Origin: Candidatus Thorarchaeota archaeon
GTDB taxonomy: Archaea; Asgardarchaeota; Thorarchaeia; Thorarchaeales; Thorarchaeaceae
Reading direction: 5' to 3'
Length of the DNA: 53,178 bases
Assembly: GCA_011365025.1 (NCBI GenBank)
Contig: RDOF01000022.1
Coordinates: 1 to 53,178 of the forward strand
The position numbers and the translations under genes were made by a program. Numbering within the stretch: position 1 is the first letter of the stretch; every line of letters starts with the position of its first letter. Positions 42,353 to 51,397 of the stretch are shown here, piece by piece. The notes under the pieces were generated by a model, which worked only from the letters and a program-made list of their open reading frames with translations, was not told the origin of the DNA and made no database searches.

Positions 42353-42369
42353 ATTCCTTTAGAAGGAAT
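42353..42369. promoter_or_regulatory. Hairpin ATTCCTT-TAG-AAGGAAT before the methyltransferase gene
   Basis: Perfect seven-base arms around a three-base loop, lying nine to 25 bases before the minus-strand ATG. It might be an operator or a leader hairpin. The rest of this 160-base gap shows CTAGGGTACCCCTAG (about 42435-42449), an imperfect palindrome, and no gene. Confidence 0.4.
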
Positions 42370-42503
42370 ACTACAGGATGAGTCTTTCGTACAATACGTT
42401 GTCCTATCCCCATTTCTGTTGTTTCTCTGTGACTAGGGTACCCCTAGAAAGCGGTTGCTTGCAGGGCAGTTATGCGAGGAAACACTCAAAATCGAGTTTG
42501 TAT

Positions 42504-43058
42504 ATGTACAATTTCATGAATTCGGAAGGATATCCATGGTGGCTAAGAGCCATTGACATAGTAATAGGCCTTGCAATTATTATCGTGAGCCTATGGATTG
42601 TCATCGATACTAGTCTTGCGCAACGCGCTATTGTTTTGTCGCTGGCTTTTGCACTTCTAGCATTGGGAATCATTAGATTTGCGAAAAGCGTTTTCATGTC
42701 CGAACTCGAAACCGTTTCTCGAATGACTAAGGGAGCAGTTGGTCTGGCCGCCGTTATTCTCTCTATGGCGGTTGTGCTATTCCCCGACTTGGCAATCACA
42801 TTCGTAGTGACTCTAGTAACATTCGGGATTATGCTTACAGGCATATCTAGACTTGTTGTGGGGTATATGGAGAAGGACATGGCTTCATGGGCAAGGGTGC
42901 TCTATATTCTAGGTGGAATGATTACGTTTGGCTTTGGTTTCGTCGCAGCCATATTCCCGGGTCTGGGCTTCTTTACCTTGATTCTACTACTATCCGCTGC
43001 TATGATCACCTTGGGAGTAATTAGGATAGTCAGTGGCGCAACTGGCGAGCTTCGATAA
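42504..43058 (+). CDS. DUF308/HdeD-like membrane protein
   Basis: About 184 residues with six predicted helices in three repeated helix pairs (IDIVIGLAIIIVSLWIVID, RAIVLSLAFALLALGIIRFA, GAVGLAAVILSMAVVLFP, AITFVVTLVTFGIMLTGISR, LYILGGMITFGFGFVAAIFPG and LGFFTLILLLSAAMITLGVI), the DUF308/HdeD layout. ATG 42504 or 42516 are both possible; the longer frame to 42378 is unlikely. Function of the family is not settled. Confidence 0.78.
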   Translation: MYNFMNSEGYPWWLRAIDIVIGLAIIIVSLWIVIDTSLAQRAIVLSLAFALLALGIIRFAKSVFMSELETVSRMTKGAVGLAAVILSMAVVLFPDLAITFVVTLVTFGIMLTGISRLVVGYMEKDMASWARVLYILGGMITFGFGFVAAIFPGLGFFTLILLLSAAMITLGVIRIVSGATGELR

Positions 43059-43106
43059 AACAGGAGAAGACTTCTATGTGATTCTATTTGAGGTGGTAGA
43101 ACTAAT

Positions 43107-43679
43107 ATGACTAAGAAAGTGCCCGTTCGCGATGCATATACAGTCAAGACCCTTCTGAAGGATTTGAAGAAGCTGAACCTTACTCCAAATGCGCTCTATA
43201 CGATTGGAACGGAGGTCATCTACTACGAGTGGCAGAAAGCTTCTGAAGACCTGGGCGAGGAAGACCCCATAACAATCTATCTTGGAGAGATGCTCAGTTT
43301 CATGCAGAAGGATTATGAAAGAAATCTACTGGAAGGTGAGCTTAGACGTGAAAGCGACACGCCCAGCGCAACCATCAACTCCTTTCTAAGAGACACACCT
43401 ACAGAATTTCAATCGTACCTTCTTCATAGATCTGGAGCCTATATAAGCGGGGTTTTGCGCGCTGTTGAGGCATCCAATAAGCGTGAAATGGAACGATTTG
43501 AGAGAATGGAAAAGAATCTCTCTGAAGAGCTGAAAAAGAAACCCAATGACCCTGAGTTACTGAATCAATTCAGGTTGGCACTCTGGATTCTTGGTCGCTA
43601 TGAAGAAGCAAGCGCAGCCTTCAAGAAAGCTAAGAAACATGGATGGGACAAGAAGAAGACAAAAACTGTGGGAATATAG
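43107..43679 (+). CDS. Hypothetical helical protein with a TPR-like end
   Basis: 190 residues, mainly helical. The end DPELLNQFRLALWILGRYEE-ASAAFKKAKKHGW matches one TPR unit. The N-terminal part (TVKTLLKDLKKLNLTPNALY) is not recognised. GAGGTGG lies about ten bases before the ATG. It probably acts by protein contact. It converges on the ECF S component. Confidence 0.7.
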   Translation: MTKKVPVRDAYTVKTLLKDLKKLNLTPNALYTIGTEVIYYEWQKASEDLGEEDPITIYLGEMLSFMQKDYERNLLEGELRRESDTPSATINSFLRDTPTEFQSYLLHRSGAYISGVLRAVEASNKREMERFERMEKNLSEELKKKPNDPELLNQFRLALWILGRYEEASAAFKKAKKHGWDKKKTKTVGI

Positions 43680-43718
43680 GCAGTAGACACTTGCCGCGAA
43701 GGATTGGTTGGGGTCGAG

Positions 43719-43739
43719 TACCTCTCCATGAAAGAGGTA
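43719..43739. terminator. Terminator-like hairpin TACCTCT/AGAGGTA
   Basis: Perfect seven-base stem with a seven-base loop between two convergent genes, 40 bases after the TPR-like gene and just before the stop of the ECF gene. A likely shared transcript end, though no T-run is present. Confidence 0.5.
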
Positions 43740-43745
43740 AACATC

Positions 43746-44348
43746 TCACAAAGATTGTTGAGGTGCCTCATCAAATTCGGTGCGCCATGTGGAGCCTTCA
43801 CTGTCATCTTCGGGTGCATAAAGAAAATCCTGAAGGAAACCACGTGCGGTGGGACCAACAATTGCGGCAATTATTGACCCAACCGTCACTTGAATCCAGT
43901 TCAATGTCAAAAGCTCGGCCAGGGCAGCCTCATATCCAACCAGAGGGATTTCAGCAAGGAAGTATCCACACATCATGACAAGGGAAGAGAGAATTAGTCC
44001 GACGACATCCCACAGGGTTAGTTTCTTGGAGCCCCTTACTCTAGTACTGAACAGACCAACTATCAAGCCCTCGGAACCTTTCACCACAAGAGTGATTGGT
44101 GCAAAGTGAGTGTACCCCAGGGCAACATCACCCATTGCAGACCCAATACCTCCAGCTAGGAAACCCCCGGCGGGGCCAAGCAACATACCGCTTAGCATGA
44201 CTAGCGCGTCCCCAAAGTTCAGAAAGCCGGTACTTGTGGGAAAGGGTATGGCAATTATTATTGTTGCAACGGTGGTAAGGCCGGTTAGCATGGCCAGCAG
44301 GGATAGGTATATCGAATAGCTTCGTGCCCTAGGTTTAAAGTATTCCAC
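43746..44348 (-). CDS. ECF-transporter S component-like membrane protein
   Basis: 200 residues with about five or six helices. GFLNFGDALVMLSGMLLGPA and GGFLAGGIGSAMGDVALGYT are typical of ECF S components (vitamin-binding membrane subunit). No ATPase or T component gene is seen within the window, so it would share a module encoded elsewhere. The vitamin is unknown. GTG start with GAGG ten bases ahead. Divergent from the threonine-synthase-like regulator. Confidence 0.8.
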   Translation of the reverse strand: MEYFKPRARSYSIYLSLLAMLTGLTTVATIIIAIPFPTSTGFLNFGDALVMLSGMLLGPAGGFLAGGIGSAMGDVALGYTHFAPITLVVKGSEGLIVGLFSTRVRGSKKLTLWDVVGLILSSLVMMCGYFLAEIPLVGYEAALAELLTLNWIQVTVGSIIAAIVGPTARGFLQDFLYAPEDDSEGSTWRTEFDEAPQQSL

Positions 44349-44405
44349 AGCATGTCAACCTCTATAGAGCTGTTGCTTTTGTCGTGTTTTTCTCCGGAGA
44401 GAAGA

Positions 44406-44432
44406 ATATATAATTTTGAGCCTATATATAGG
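44406..44432 (+). promoter_or_regulatory. TATA element and palindrome CCTATATATAGG before the PLP-fold regulator
   Basis: AATATATAAT at about 44406-44414 is a good TATA box. CCTATATATAGG (44421-44432) is a perfect 12-base palindrome just after it, ending 11 bases before the ATG. Transcription would start about 44434-44438, so a protein bound to the palindrome would block start-site access. PadR regulators bind such palindromes, so autoregulation is a sound guess. Confidence 0.6.
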
Positions 44433-44443
44433 CATGAAGCAAG

Positions 44444-45937
44444 ATGTCCCTTAAATCCGGTTTCAAGTGCACCGTTTGTGGCTCAGGTTTCGACTCGGAG
44501 AGCCACCTAAGCTCCTGTACTGAATGCGGAGGAACTCTGGAGATACTCTATGACCTTCCGAAAGCTAGTAGTCACTTCACCCCCAGAAAGCTGAGGAATC
44601 GTAAGCCAGGGGTTTGGCGGTATTTAGAATTGCTTCCTATAAGAAGCGAGTCGAATATGATATCTTTGGGGGAAGGTGGAACCTATCTCCAGAAATGTGA
44701 TGGGCTCGCAAAGGACTTGGAGCTTGAGGAGCTGTATCTGAAAGACGAAACAACTAATCCAACTGGGTCCTTCATTGATCGTGGAACTGCAGTGGAGATA
44801 TCCTCTGCCAAGGAGCATGGGATTGGGTCTGTATGTTGTGGATCAACGGGGAATCTTGCAGCATCTCTTGTTGCCTATGCTGCTCGTGCAGGTCTTGAGA
44901 GTAAGGTGTTCATTGGCCAAAAGGATAACGTGGATATTGGAAAATTCTACCAGATTCTGGCTTATGCTGCAGACGTAGAAGTAGTAAGGAATCATGATGA
45001 AGCACTAGTGCGAGCTCAACAAGAGAGTACAAGAAGTCACTATGTCGGTTCTTCGAATCCCCATTTCATGGAAGGAGAGAAGACTACACTGTACGAGATC
45101 TGTGAGCAACTGGATTGGATAGGGCCAGACTGGATTGTGGCGCCTATGGGCAATGGAGGGCATGTGTCCATGATTTGGAAGGCACTAAGTGAACTACGCC
45201 AAATCGGTATGATAGATGCCTCAAACACCAAGATTGTCGGCGCTCAGGCCAGTGGATGTGCTCCAATCGTCGATGCCTATGAAAGTGGAAGTGACATGGT
45301 CATCCCTGCAACGTCTGAGTCAACCATAGCTTTCGACATCAGCGTGAAAAGCCCGCTTTGTGGACATACTGCATTGAAAGCCATTAAAGAATCAAACGGC
45401 TTGGCGGTTTCTGCCTCCGACAGGGAGATTCTAGATGCAGTTAAACAGCTCGCAAGACGAGAAGGGGTTTTTGCAGAACCAGCCTCAGCCACCACTATTG
45501 CGGCTCTAAAGAAACTGGTTCGCCTAGGGAAAATCAAACGTGATCACAGTGTGGTATGCATCATTACTGGAATGGGACTCAAATATCCCGAAATAGCAAG
45601 GACATTTGTCAAGGGTAGGGGGGAGCTTGAGCATCTTCTCAGCAGAGTAGAAAGACGTAGGGTGACCACAAAACTAGGTCTAACCAAGATTCGGATTCTC
45701 CAAGTTCTCACCCAAGGGGAGTCCTATGGATACGAAATCTGGAAGAAGTTGATGTATGAATTTGGGATAGACGTGAAGATTCCAAGCATCTACCAACACC
45801 TAACCGAACTTACTAGTAGTGGCCTGATAACGGGGACTCGAATTGAACAGACATTTCAGAGGAGAAAGAGAAGTTACTATGCACTGACGGAGAAAGGCAA
45901 ACGGATCTTGAAGCAGCTTACAGAATTGAATCGTTAG
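44444..45937 (+). CDS. Threonine-synthase-like protein fused to PadR winged helix, PLP lysine missing
   Basis: 497 residues in three parts. An N-terminal zinc knuckle (Cys 9, 12, 25, 28). A fold-type II PLP-enzyme domain close to threonine synthase (about 30-405), with CGSTGNLAASL, a GNGGHVS turn, PASATTIAALKKL and CIITGMGLKYPE. The usual NPTGSFKDRG is NPTGSFIDRG here: codon 44774-44776 is ATT (Ile111), so the Schiff-base lysine is absent and catalysis should be lost. A C-terminal PadR winged helix (about 415-497) has ILQVLTQGESYGYEIWKKL, PSIYQHLTELTSSGLI and RRKRSYYALTEKGKRIL. It looks like an amino-acid or PLP-sensing repressor built from an enzyme. The base call should be verified. Confidence 0.87.
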   Translation: MSLKSGFKCTVCGSGFDSESHLSSCTECGGTLEILYDLPKASSHFTPRKLRNRKPGVWRYLELLPIRSESNMISLGEGGTYLQKCDGLAKDLELEELYLKDETTNPTGSFIDRGTAVEISSAKEHGIGSVCCGSTGNLAASLVAYAARAGLESKVFIGQKDNVDIGKFYQILAYAADVEVVRNHDEALVRAQQESTRSHYVGSSNPHFMEGEKTTLYEICEQLDWIGPDWIVAPMGNGGHVSMIWKALSELRQIGMIDASNTKIVGAQASGCAPIVDAYESGSDMVIPATSESTIAFDISVKSPLCGHTALKAIKESNGLAVSASDREILDAVKQLARREGVFAEPASATTIAALKKLVRLGKIKRDHSVVCIITGMGLKYPEIARTFVKGRGELEHLLSRVERRRVTTKLGLTKIRILQVLTQGESYGYEIWKKLMYEFGIDVKIPSIYQHLTELTSSGLITGTRIEQTFQRRKRSYYALTEKGKRILKQLTELNR

Positions 45938-46039
45938 CTACAAATGCTGTGTACAAGGTGCATCCACGTACGAATCTTCATTAGGTTGGATATATCTGCG
46001 GGAAGGCCATCCAATCATGATTAGGGAGTCTTGAGAGAA

Positions 46040-47617
46040 ATGAGCCCAGATACTGCTTCTGAATTGACGCCTGAAGAAACAGAGCGGGCTCTCTCCAAGA
46101 TGGTTGGACAAGGAGCAGCAGTTCAGATCAGAACAACCCTCACTGAGAGCGTGTTCTTAGTTGCCTTCGCGATACTTCTTGGGGCACCAAACAGTGTCAT
46201 TGGTATTCTTGCCGCTATTCCCTCGGTTACACAATTCCTGCAGATGCCCGCAGTGATTTTGATTCAAAAGTATAGGAATCGCCGGCAGCTGAACTTCGTT
46301 ACTCAGCTAGGAAACAGGTTGGGTGTGCTTTTCCTAGCCCTCATCCCATTCATTTCGACTTCTGAGATTGGACTTGTTCTGCTCCTTGGTTCAATTGCCA
46401 TTCAATCAGTCTTTACTGCCTTGGGAGCGCCCAGCTGGAACTCATGGCTTAGAGACCTCGTGCCTCAGGATAGACTTGGAAGTTTTTTCGCGAAGAGAAT
46501 GGCAATTATGGGAGTTATTGGAATTCTAGCCTCCGTCCTTGGAGGCCTTTTCATCGGTGCGTGGACCTCAGCAAACCCTGATGGCGTTGTGGGCGGGTAT
46601 TCAATTCTCTTCTTCATCGCCTTCATTGCAGGAATGACTGCACTATACTATACATCAACAACCCCTGAACCACCCTTGCATACAACGCATGAGAAGCTAA
46701 GCTACTCGGACCTGATGGCCAGACCATTCAAGAACACGAACTACAAGAATCTGATGTGGTTTACAGCAATCTGGGGATTTAGTACAGGGTTGGCAGCCCC
46801 GTTCTTCACAGTTTATCTCTTGCTCAGATTAGGATTTGGTATCCCTCTGGTTGCAGCTCTAGCGGCCTTGACTCAGCTAACGAGCGTAGTCTTCTTCAGA
46901 TTCTGGGGAAGACTCTCGGACCGCTTCAGCAACAAGTCCATCCTTCAGGTCACCGTCCCCATCTTCATGCTAGGAACACTTCTTTGGACCTTCTCTTCCA
47001 TAGCGGAGGACTACGGCTTTGTCGTCCACTTACTTGTAGCAATTCATATCCTCACAGGTTTCTCAGCTGCTGGTGTCAACCTAAGCTCAAATAACATTGG
47101 ATTGAAGAATGCACCAAGGGGGGAATCGTCAATGTATCTTGCTGCGAAAGGGGTTGTTGCGGCAATTACCGGATCGATTGCACCCATCCTAGCAGGAACA
47201 CTAGCGGACGTCTTTAACCTCTATGAGCTTTCATTCTCTATCACGTGGGCAGGACCGCACGGCGTGACTGTGGTCGATACCTATCGACTGATGGGACTTG
47301 ATTTCATCTTCATTTTCTCTGTTCTACTGGGGCTGCTTGCGCTTTATAGGCTGGCATATGTCAAGGAAGAGGGCGAGGTAGACGAGAAAGTCGTGCTAGA
47401 GGCAATAATGGCAGAAACCCGACGGAATGTGAGAACCATTTCAACAATTGATGGGCTTCGTCATACCTTCGAAGCTCCAGTGAAGCGTACCAGAAAGGCT
47501 GTTAAACGGACAAGGAAGAAACCCGAGGACTCTGTGGATGGCCCTAAACCTTTGGCTACCGAGGAAAAGATGGATGAAGCCAAGAAGGCCAATTCGGTTG
47601 AGCACCATGATCAATGA
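46040..47617 (+). CDS. Major facilitator superfamily transporter with basic C-terminal tail
   Basis: About 525 residues. Twelve helices; motif-A-like segments at QKYRNRRQLNFVTQLGNR and WGRLSDRFSNKSILQV. The last 60 residues form a soluble Lys/Arg-rich tail with a repeated TRK element (KRTRKAVKRTRKKPED). ATG 46040 is nine bases after an in-frame TTG; the ATG looks right. TATA-like GGATATATCT lies at about 45988-45997. Substrate unknown. Confidence 0.85.
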   Translation: MSPDTASELTPEETERALSKMVGQGAAVQIRTTLTESVFLVAFAILLGAPNSVIGILAAIPSVTQFLQMPAVILIQKYRNRRQLNFVTQLGNRLGVLFLALIPFISTSEIGLVLLLGSIAIQSVFTALGAPSWNSWLRDLVPQDRLGSFFAKRMAIMGVIGILASVLGGLFIGAWTSANPDGVVGGYSILFFIAFIAGMTALYYTSTTPEPPLHTTHEKLSYSDLMARPFKNTNYKNLMWFTAIWGFSTGLAAPFFTVYLLLRLGFGIPLVAALAALTQLTSVVFFRFWGRLSDRFSNKSILQVTVPIFMLGTLLWTFSSIAEDYGFVVHLLVAIHILTGFSAAGVNLSSNNIGLKNAPRGESSMYLAAKGVVAAITGSIAPILAGTLADVFNLYELSFSITWAGPHGVTVVDTYRLMGLDFIFIFSVLLGLLALYRLAYVKEEGEVDEKVVLEAIMAETRRNVRTISTIDGLRHTFEAPVKRTRKAVKRTRKKPEDSVDGPKPLATEEKMDEAKKANSVEHHDQ

Positions 47618-47659
47618 CCGCATGATTGCACCACGAAACATTGAGGAAGTCTAAGAAGA

Positions 47660-48976
47660 TTGGAAGAACATGAGCCTCTGAATGGCAGTGTCGTAATTCC
47701 CGAGGCGGAAGGCAATGCCATGACTGTATTGAACCTCTCACTAGTGACCTTTCTAGTATTACTTGGCCTGAACATGGTTTCCCCAATTCTTCCTGCATAC
47801 GCAGAAAGCTTCCAAGTTTCATATACACTAGTTGGCTTTGTGATCTCTTCTTTTGCCGTTACAAGGATGATTCTCGATATGCCGGCAGGCCTTCTGTCAA
47901 GAAGATTCAACAAGAAGAAAATCATGATTACTGGCTTGTTACTGATTGTGCTATCATCAATACTGGCAGGCACGGCATCCGACTACATAATCCTAGTCAT
48001 TGCCAGAATGATAGAAGGGGCCGGTTCTGCTATGTATGTCACAGCAGCCACAGTATTCCTGGCTCAAATCTCCGGGAAAGAGAAACGCGGACAGTGGATG
48101 AGTCTCTATATGGGTATGCTCCTTCTCGGAAGTATCTTTGGACCTACATTTGGCGGCGTGATTGCTGCCGCGTTTGACATTCATGCCCCGTTCTTCGCCT
48201 ATGCGTTGGTTTCGGGATTCGGGATAGTTCCAACCCTAATGCTACCCAATTTGGCAAATTCAGAGTCTGTCATTTTGAGCTTCAAGCCGAGGTCGACTCT
48301 TAGTGATATATGGCAGGTTCTAACTGCGCCATCATTTCTTCTTGCCACCTTTGCAACATTCACTCTGTTCTTCATTAGAACTGGAGTGAGAAGCACTCTC
48401 GTACCGCTTTATGCTGGCAACAACCTGAGCTTGGATTCGACAGCGATAGGCGTGATTCTGACAACTGCAGGAATAACAACAGCGGTCACAATGATTCCTA
48501 TGGGACCCATCTCGGACAGGATTGGACGAAAGGTTCCTCTGATACTCTGCTTGCTTGGGTCCGCAGCCGCTATAGTACTCATTCCGTTTTCTGCTGATAT
48601 ATTAAGCATTACAATTGTCATGGCGATGTACGGAGCTGTAGTAGGGCTTTCAGGACCCATAGCTGCGTATGTGACAGACCTTTCACCTCAAGACAAACTT
48701 GAGGTTTCAATGGGCCTCTATCGTATGATTAGTGATTCAGGTTTTGTAGTAGGCCCTCTAATGCTTGGGTTACTGGCAGATATGACAGCAATACCGGTCG
48801 AAGGAGCATCTCATTCTGGCCTGATAGGCGTTCTCCCTTTTGCTTTGGCGGCAATTCTTCTCGTAGTGGCAGCTATTACTCTAGTGAAAGCAAGAGATCC
48901 TGTGAAAGAAGAGAAACGGGCAGTGTTGGAAGCAAATGGGGATTACTCGGATGAGTATGCTGAGAGGACCTACTAG
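47660..48976 (+). CDS. Major facilitator superfamily transporter
   Basis: 438 residues, twelve helices. Motif A in LLSRRFNKKKIMITGLLLIV and GPISDRIGRKVPLILCLLGS; conserved GGVIAAAFD in the first half. Similar to drug or sugar exporters by general layout. TTG start at 47660, or ATG 47720 just before the first helix; unclear. It follows the previous MFS gene by 42 bases, probably one transcript. Confidence 0.85.
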   Translation: MEEHEPLNGSVVIPEAEGNAMTVLNLSLVTFLVLLGLNMVSPILPAYAESFQVSYTLVGFVISSFAVTRMILDMPAGLLSRRFNKKKIMITGLLLIVLSSILAGTASDYIILVIARMIEGAGSAMYVTAATVFLAQISGKEKRGQWMSLYMGMLLLGSIFGPTFGGVIAAAFDIHAPFFAYALVSGFGIVPTLMLPNLANSESVILSFKPRSTLSDIWQVLTAPSFLLATFATFTLFFIRTGVRSTLVPLYAGNNLSLDSTAIGVILTTAGITTAVTMIPMGPISDRIGRKVPLILCLLGSAAAIVLIPFSADILSITIVMAMYGAVVGLSGPIAAYVTDLSPQDKLEVSMGLYRMISDSGFVVGPLMLGLLADMTAIPVEGASHSGLIGVLPFALAAILLVVAAITLVKARDPVKEEKRAVLEANGDYSDEYAERTY

Positions 48977-49122
48977 TCCATAAACTGGTGGCACTGGAAT
49001 CGTTACTACTTTCGTATTCTTCAAGGTTGGAGTGTGATTGCTCCGAATGAGGAAGTTTGTGGAAACAGGATTCATCATTGAAAAGGATAGATTCATGAAA
49101 GGGAGGTTAGTGTCCCTAGCGC

Positions 49123-50229
49123 ATGCAAGTTCTAGGGGCTCTTGCCAATATTGGACTCCTCGTCATAGGCCTTGTTATGCTAAGTCAAGGGTCCGAGTAT
49201 TTTGTGGAGTCTGCCTCGAAGCTTGCACGCTCTTTTGGAGTATCAGAACTATTCATAGGTCTCACATTGGTAGCGATTGGCACCTCATTGCCTGAGATAG
49301 TATCCAGCTCGGCAGCTGTTGCATTTGGCAGTCCAGACTTAGCAATTGGTAATATTCTTGGAAGCCACATTGCGAATCTGACTTTGGTAGTGGGTCTGAG
49401 TGCAGTCTTCGCACCCCTTGCATCAAATGCAGTGGTACTGGAACGTGATGCAAAGGTGATGATTCTGATTGTTCTCTTTCTTGGTTTTTCAATGTTCGAC
49501 CCCATCACACCAGGGAGCATTGTTGCGTATGAGGGAATTATTCTGCTACTGCTCTTCGTGGTGTACATACTGTTCCTTTACGAAGGAAGAAGCGAGTGTG
49601 AAACTTGCTACCAGTTTCATGTTTTTGTTGACTATTTAATCAGATTGAGATTCCTTACAACGGTTCGTGGACTTGCACGAAAGCCAACCCCTCGAAATTC
49701 GTCTGTGCTTGAAGCTTCTGTCCAAGAAACGGAATCTGCTCAGAATTTGAACCAGAGCCGACATGGATTACGACGAGATATGCTCATAATTCCCATTTCA
49801 GCACTATTTGTGGTGGCGGGGGCTCAATTCGTCATTCAAGGAGCGACCTACATTAGCTATGCTTGGGGCATAAGTGAAGGTGTCATAGGGTTAACAGTAA
49901 TTGCCTTGGGAACTTCGTTGCCAGAGATCATGGTGTCTGTAAACAGCGCCCGCAAAGGATTCGGTCGGCTTCTCATTGGAAACGTCATAGGAAGCAACAT
50001 TGTGAACATAACCCTAGGATTTGGATTCGTTGTTCTGCTAGTACCAGCAGCAATTGAACTGCTGACCGGAGCAATGCTCATAGGCCTGTCCTTGTTGATT
50101 TCAGCCATATTCTACTATATCATCAAGAAGGATTGGCGCGTGACCAAGCGGGAGGGCGTATTTCTTCTTGTGGCATATGTAATATCACAAATCTTGCTCG
50201 CAACCATTCTTCAGCTCGGGGCAGTTTAG
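49123..50229 (+). CDS. CaCA-family sodium/calcium exchanger-like antiporter
   Basis: 368 residues in two inverted repeats of five helices. Each repeat has the alpha motif: GTSLPEIVSSSAAVAFG with GNILGSHIANLTLVVG, and GTSLPEIMVSVNSARKG with GNVIGSNIVNITLGFG. The conserved Glu of each GTSLPE is present, so transport should be functional. A soluble loop of about 60 residues separates the halves. ATG has GGGAGGT about 12 bases before it. Confidence 0.92.
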   Translation: MQVLGALANIGLLVIGLVMLSQGSEYFVESASKLARSFGVSELFIGLTLVAIGTSLPEIVSSSAAVAFGSPDLAIGNILGSHIANLTLVVGLSAVFAPLASNAVVLERDAKVMILIVLFLGFSMFDPITPGSIVAYEGIILLLLFVVYILFLYEGRSECETCYQFHVFVDYLIRLRFLTTVRGLARKPTPRNSSVLEASVQETESAQNLNQSRHGLRRDMLIIPISALFVVAGAQFVIQGATYISYAWGISEGVIGLTVIALGTSLPEIMVSVNSARKGFGRLLIGNVIGSNIVNITLGFGFVVLLVPAAIELLTGAMLIGLSLLISAIFYYIIKKDWRVTKREGVFLLVAYVISQILLATILQLGAV

Positions 50230-50237
50230 AGGGAGTG

Positions 50238-50744
50238 CTAGTTATCCAACCGGGAGATTAGCTCTACGATCTTCTGGATATCAGGAACTTCGCAATCCTC
50301 ATCGTGAATCCATCTATAGACAATTCTTCCCTTTCTATCAATGACAAATACGCCGGCACGAGTGACCATTGTTAAAGCTCCAATTCTCTCTGCAAGTGTA
50401 CCATAAGCAATTGATACCTGACGGTCGAAATCGCTCAGGAGAAGATAAGGAACCCGTTCATCCTCAGCAAATGTGCAAAGAGTTTCAACCGGCTCTGTGG
50501 AAACACCAATCACTGTGACTTCCATCATGCTAAGCGATTCGTGGATGCCTTCGAAAAGATCGGAGAATCCGCGGGAAAAGAACGTGAAGGTATCAGTGAG
50601 GAAAAACAGCACAATTGGATTGTCGGCCAATGACATCAAACGGACTGTTTCGCCACATGTAGATGGTAAGGCAAAATCGGGTGCAAAATCACCCACTTCT
50701 GGAGGCTTGGATTCATTAACGCTCATAGCTTGGACTTCATTCAT
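50238..50744 (-). CDS. Peroxiredoxin-like protein lacking the peroxidatic cysteine
   Basis: 168 residues of the thioredoxin fold, AhpC/TSA or BCP branch: VGDFAPDFALPSTCGETVRL, PIVLFFLTDTFTFFSRGF, VTVIGVSTEPVETLCTF, VPYLLLSDFDRQVSIAYGT and GVFVIDRKGRIVYRW. In active enzymes the loop after LFF reads P-x3-T-x2-C. Here it reads TDTFTFFSR, with Ser (TCC) in place of the Cys, so peroxidase activity is doubtful. Other cysteines (STCGE, TLCTF, EDCEV) lie elsewhere. It may be a sensor or partner protein. Confidence 0.8.
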   Translation of the reverse strand: MNEVQAMSVNESKPPEVGDFAPDFALPSTCGETVRLMSLADNPIVLFFLTDTFTFFSRGFSDLFEGIHESLSMMEVTVIGVSTEPVETLCTFAEDERVPYLLLSDFDRQVSIAYGTLAERIGALTMVTRAGVFVIDRKGRIVYRWIHDEDCEVPDIQKIVELISRLDN

Positions 50745-50791
50745 ATTCCTAGGACATATCTGTCTATCGAATTCGCTTGACGAAGGATTAG

Positions 50792-51256
50792 TTATGGTTT
50801 ATGCGTGAATTGAGGAGCGGATGCTTGACTTATCTCGCGTTCTGATTTTTGGCGGGCGACTCTCATTCGTTCAACATTCCTGGCCCTCGCGTGCTCTGCC
50901 ATATATATCATCGAAAAGAGGATACCTCCTATTATGAGGAAAAAGGCATCTTGAGGCAGCAGCCTTTCCATTGCCAGTGTGATACATAACGGGATGAAAT
51001 GCAAAAAAGCAAGCAGCAATACAACATAATGATTCTCAAGCTTACCTCCAAACACTCCAACAGCTAACAGAGCTATGAGACTTACAAGAGACACGAGGGC
51101 TAATGCAATTTGAACATCAACCAGAGTTGCTGTAAAGGATACCAGTTGAATAAGCGTGACTAGCCAATTCCCATAAATTCCTAGGACAATTCCTTCGAAC
51201 AACATCAGCTGCTCATTTCTGGTGGCCGACTGAATGGTGTCATCAGATGTTGTCAT
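50792..51256 (-). CDS. Four-helix membrane protein of unknown function
   Basis: 154 residues with four helices (about 18-44, 50-70, 77-97 and 103-123), then a basic soluble tail (RARNVERMRVARQKSEREIS). The N-terminal segment is polar (SDDTIQSATRNEQ). No family recognised. Same strand as the peroxiredoxin-like gene, with 48 bases between. Confidence 0.72.
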   Translation of the reverse strand: MTTSDDTIQSATRNEQLMLFEGIVLGIYGNWLVTLIQLVSFTATLVDVQIALALVSLVSLIALLAVGVFGGKLENHYVVLLLAFLHFIPLCITLAMERLLPQDAFFLIIGGILFSMIYMAEHARARNVERMRVARQKSEREISQASAPQFTHKP

Positions 51257-51397
51257 GAAGGGCTATATCGCTGAGTACTCTGATAAATGCATACGTATCC
51301 AGCTAGGAGATGTGTACCTGTCATTCCTGGGGGGAATACTTTGGAAAACCATAAGTAAAAGCTAGAGCTTCCTGTGACTGACTATGGAGGCCAAGTC

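Noticed and set aside
44434..44454. A six-codon upstream frame (MKQDVP) before the PLP-fold regulator
   Set aside because: It starts at the predicted transcript start and overlaps the main ATG; too short to support from one sequence.
49038..49295. 85-codon frame overlapping the start of the cation exchanger
   Set aside because: Mostly the +1 shadow of the exchanger; its product (RGSCQYWTPRHRPCYAK) shows no pattern.
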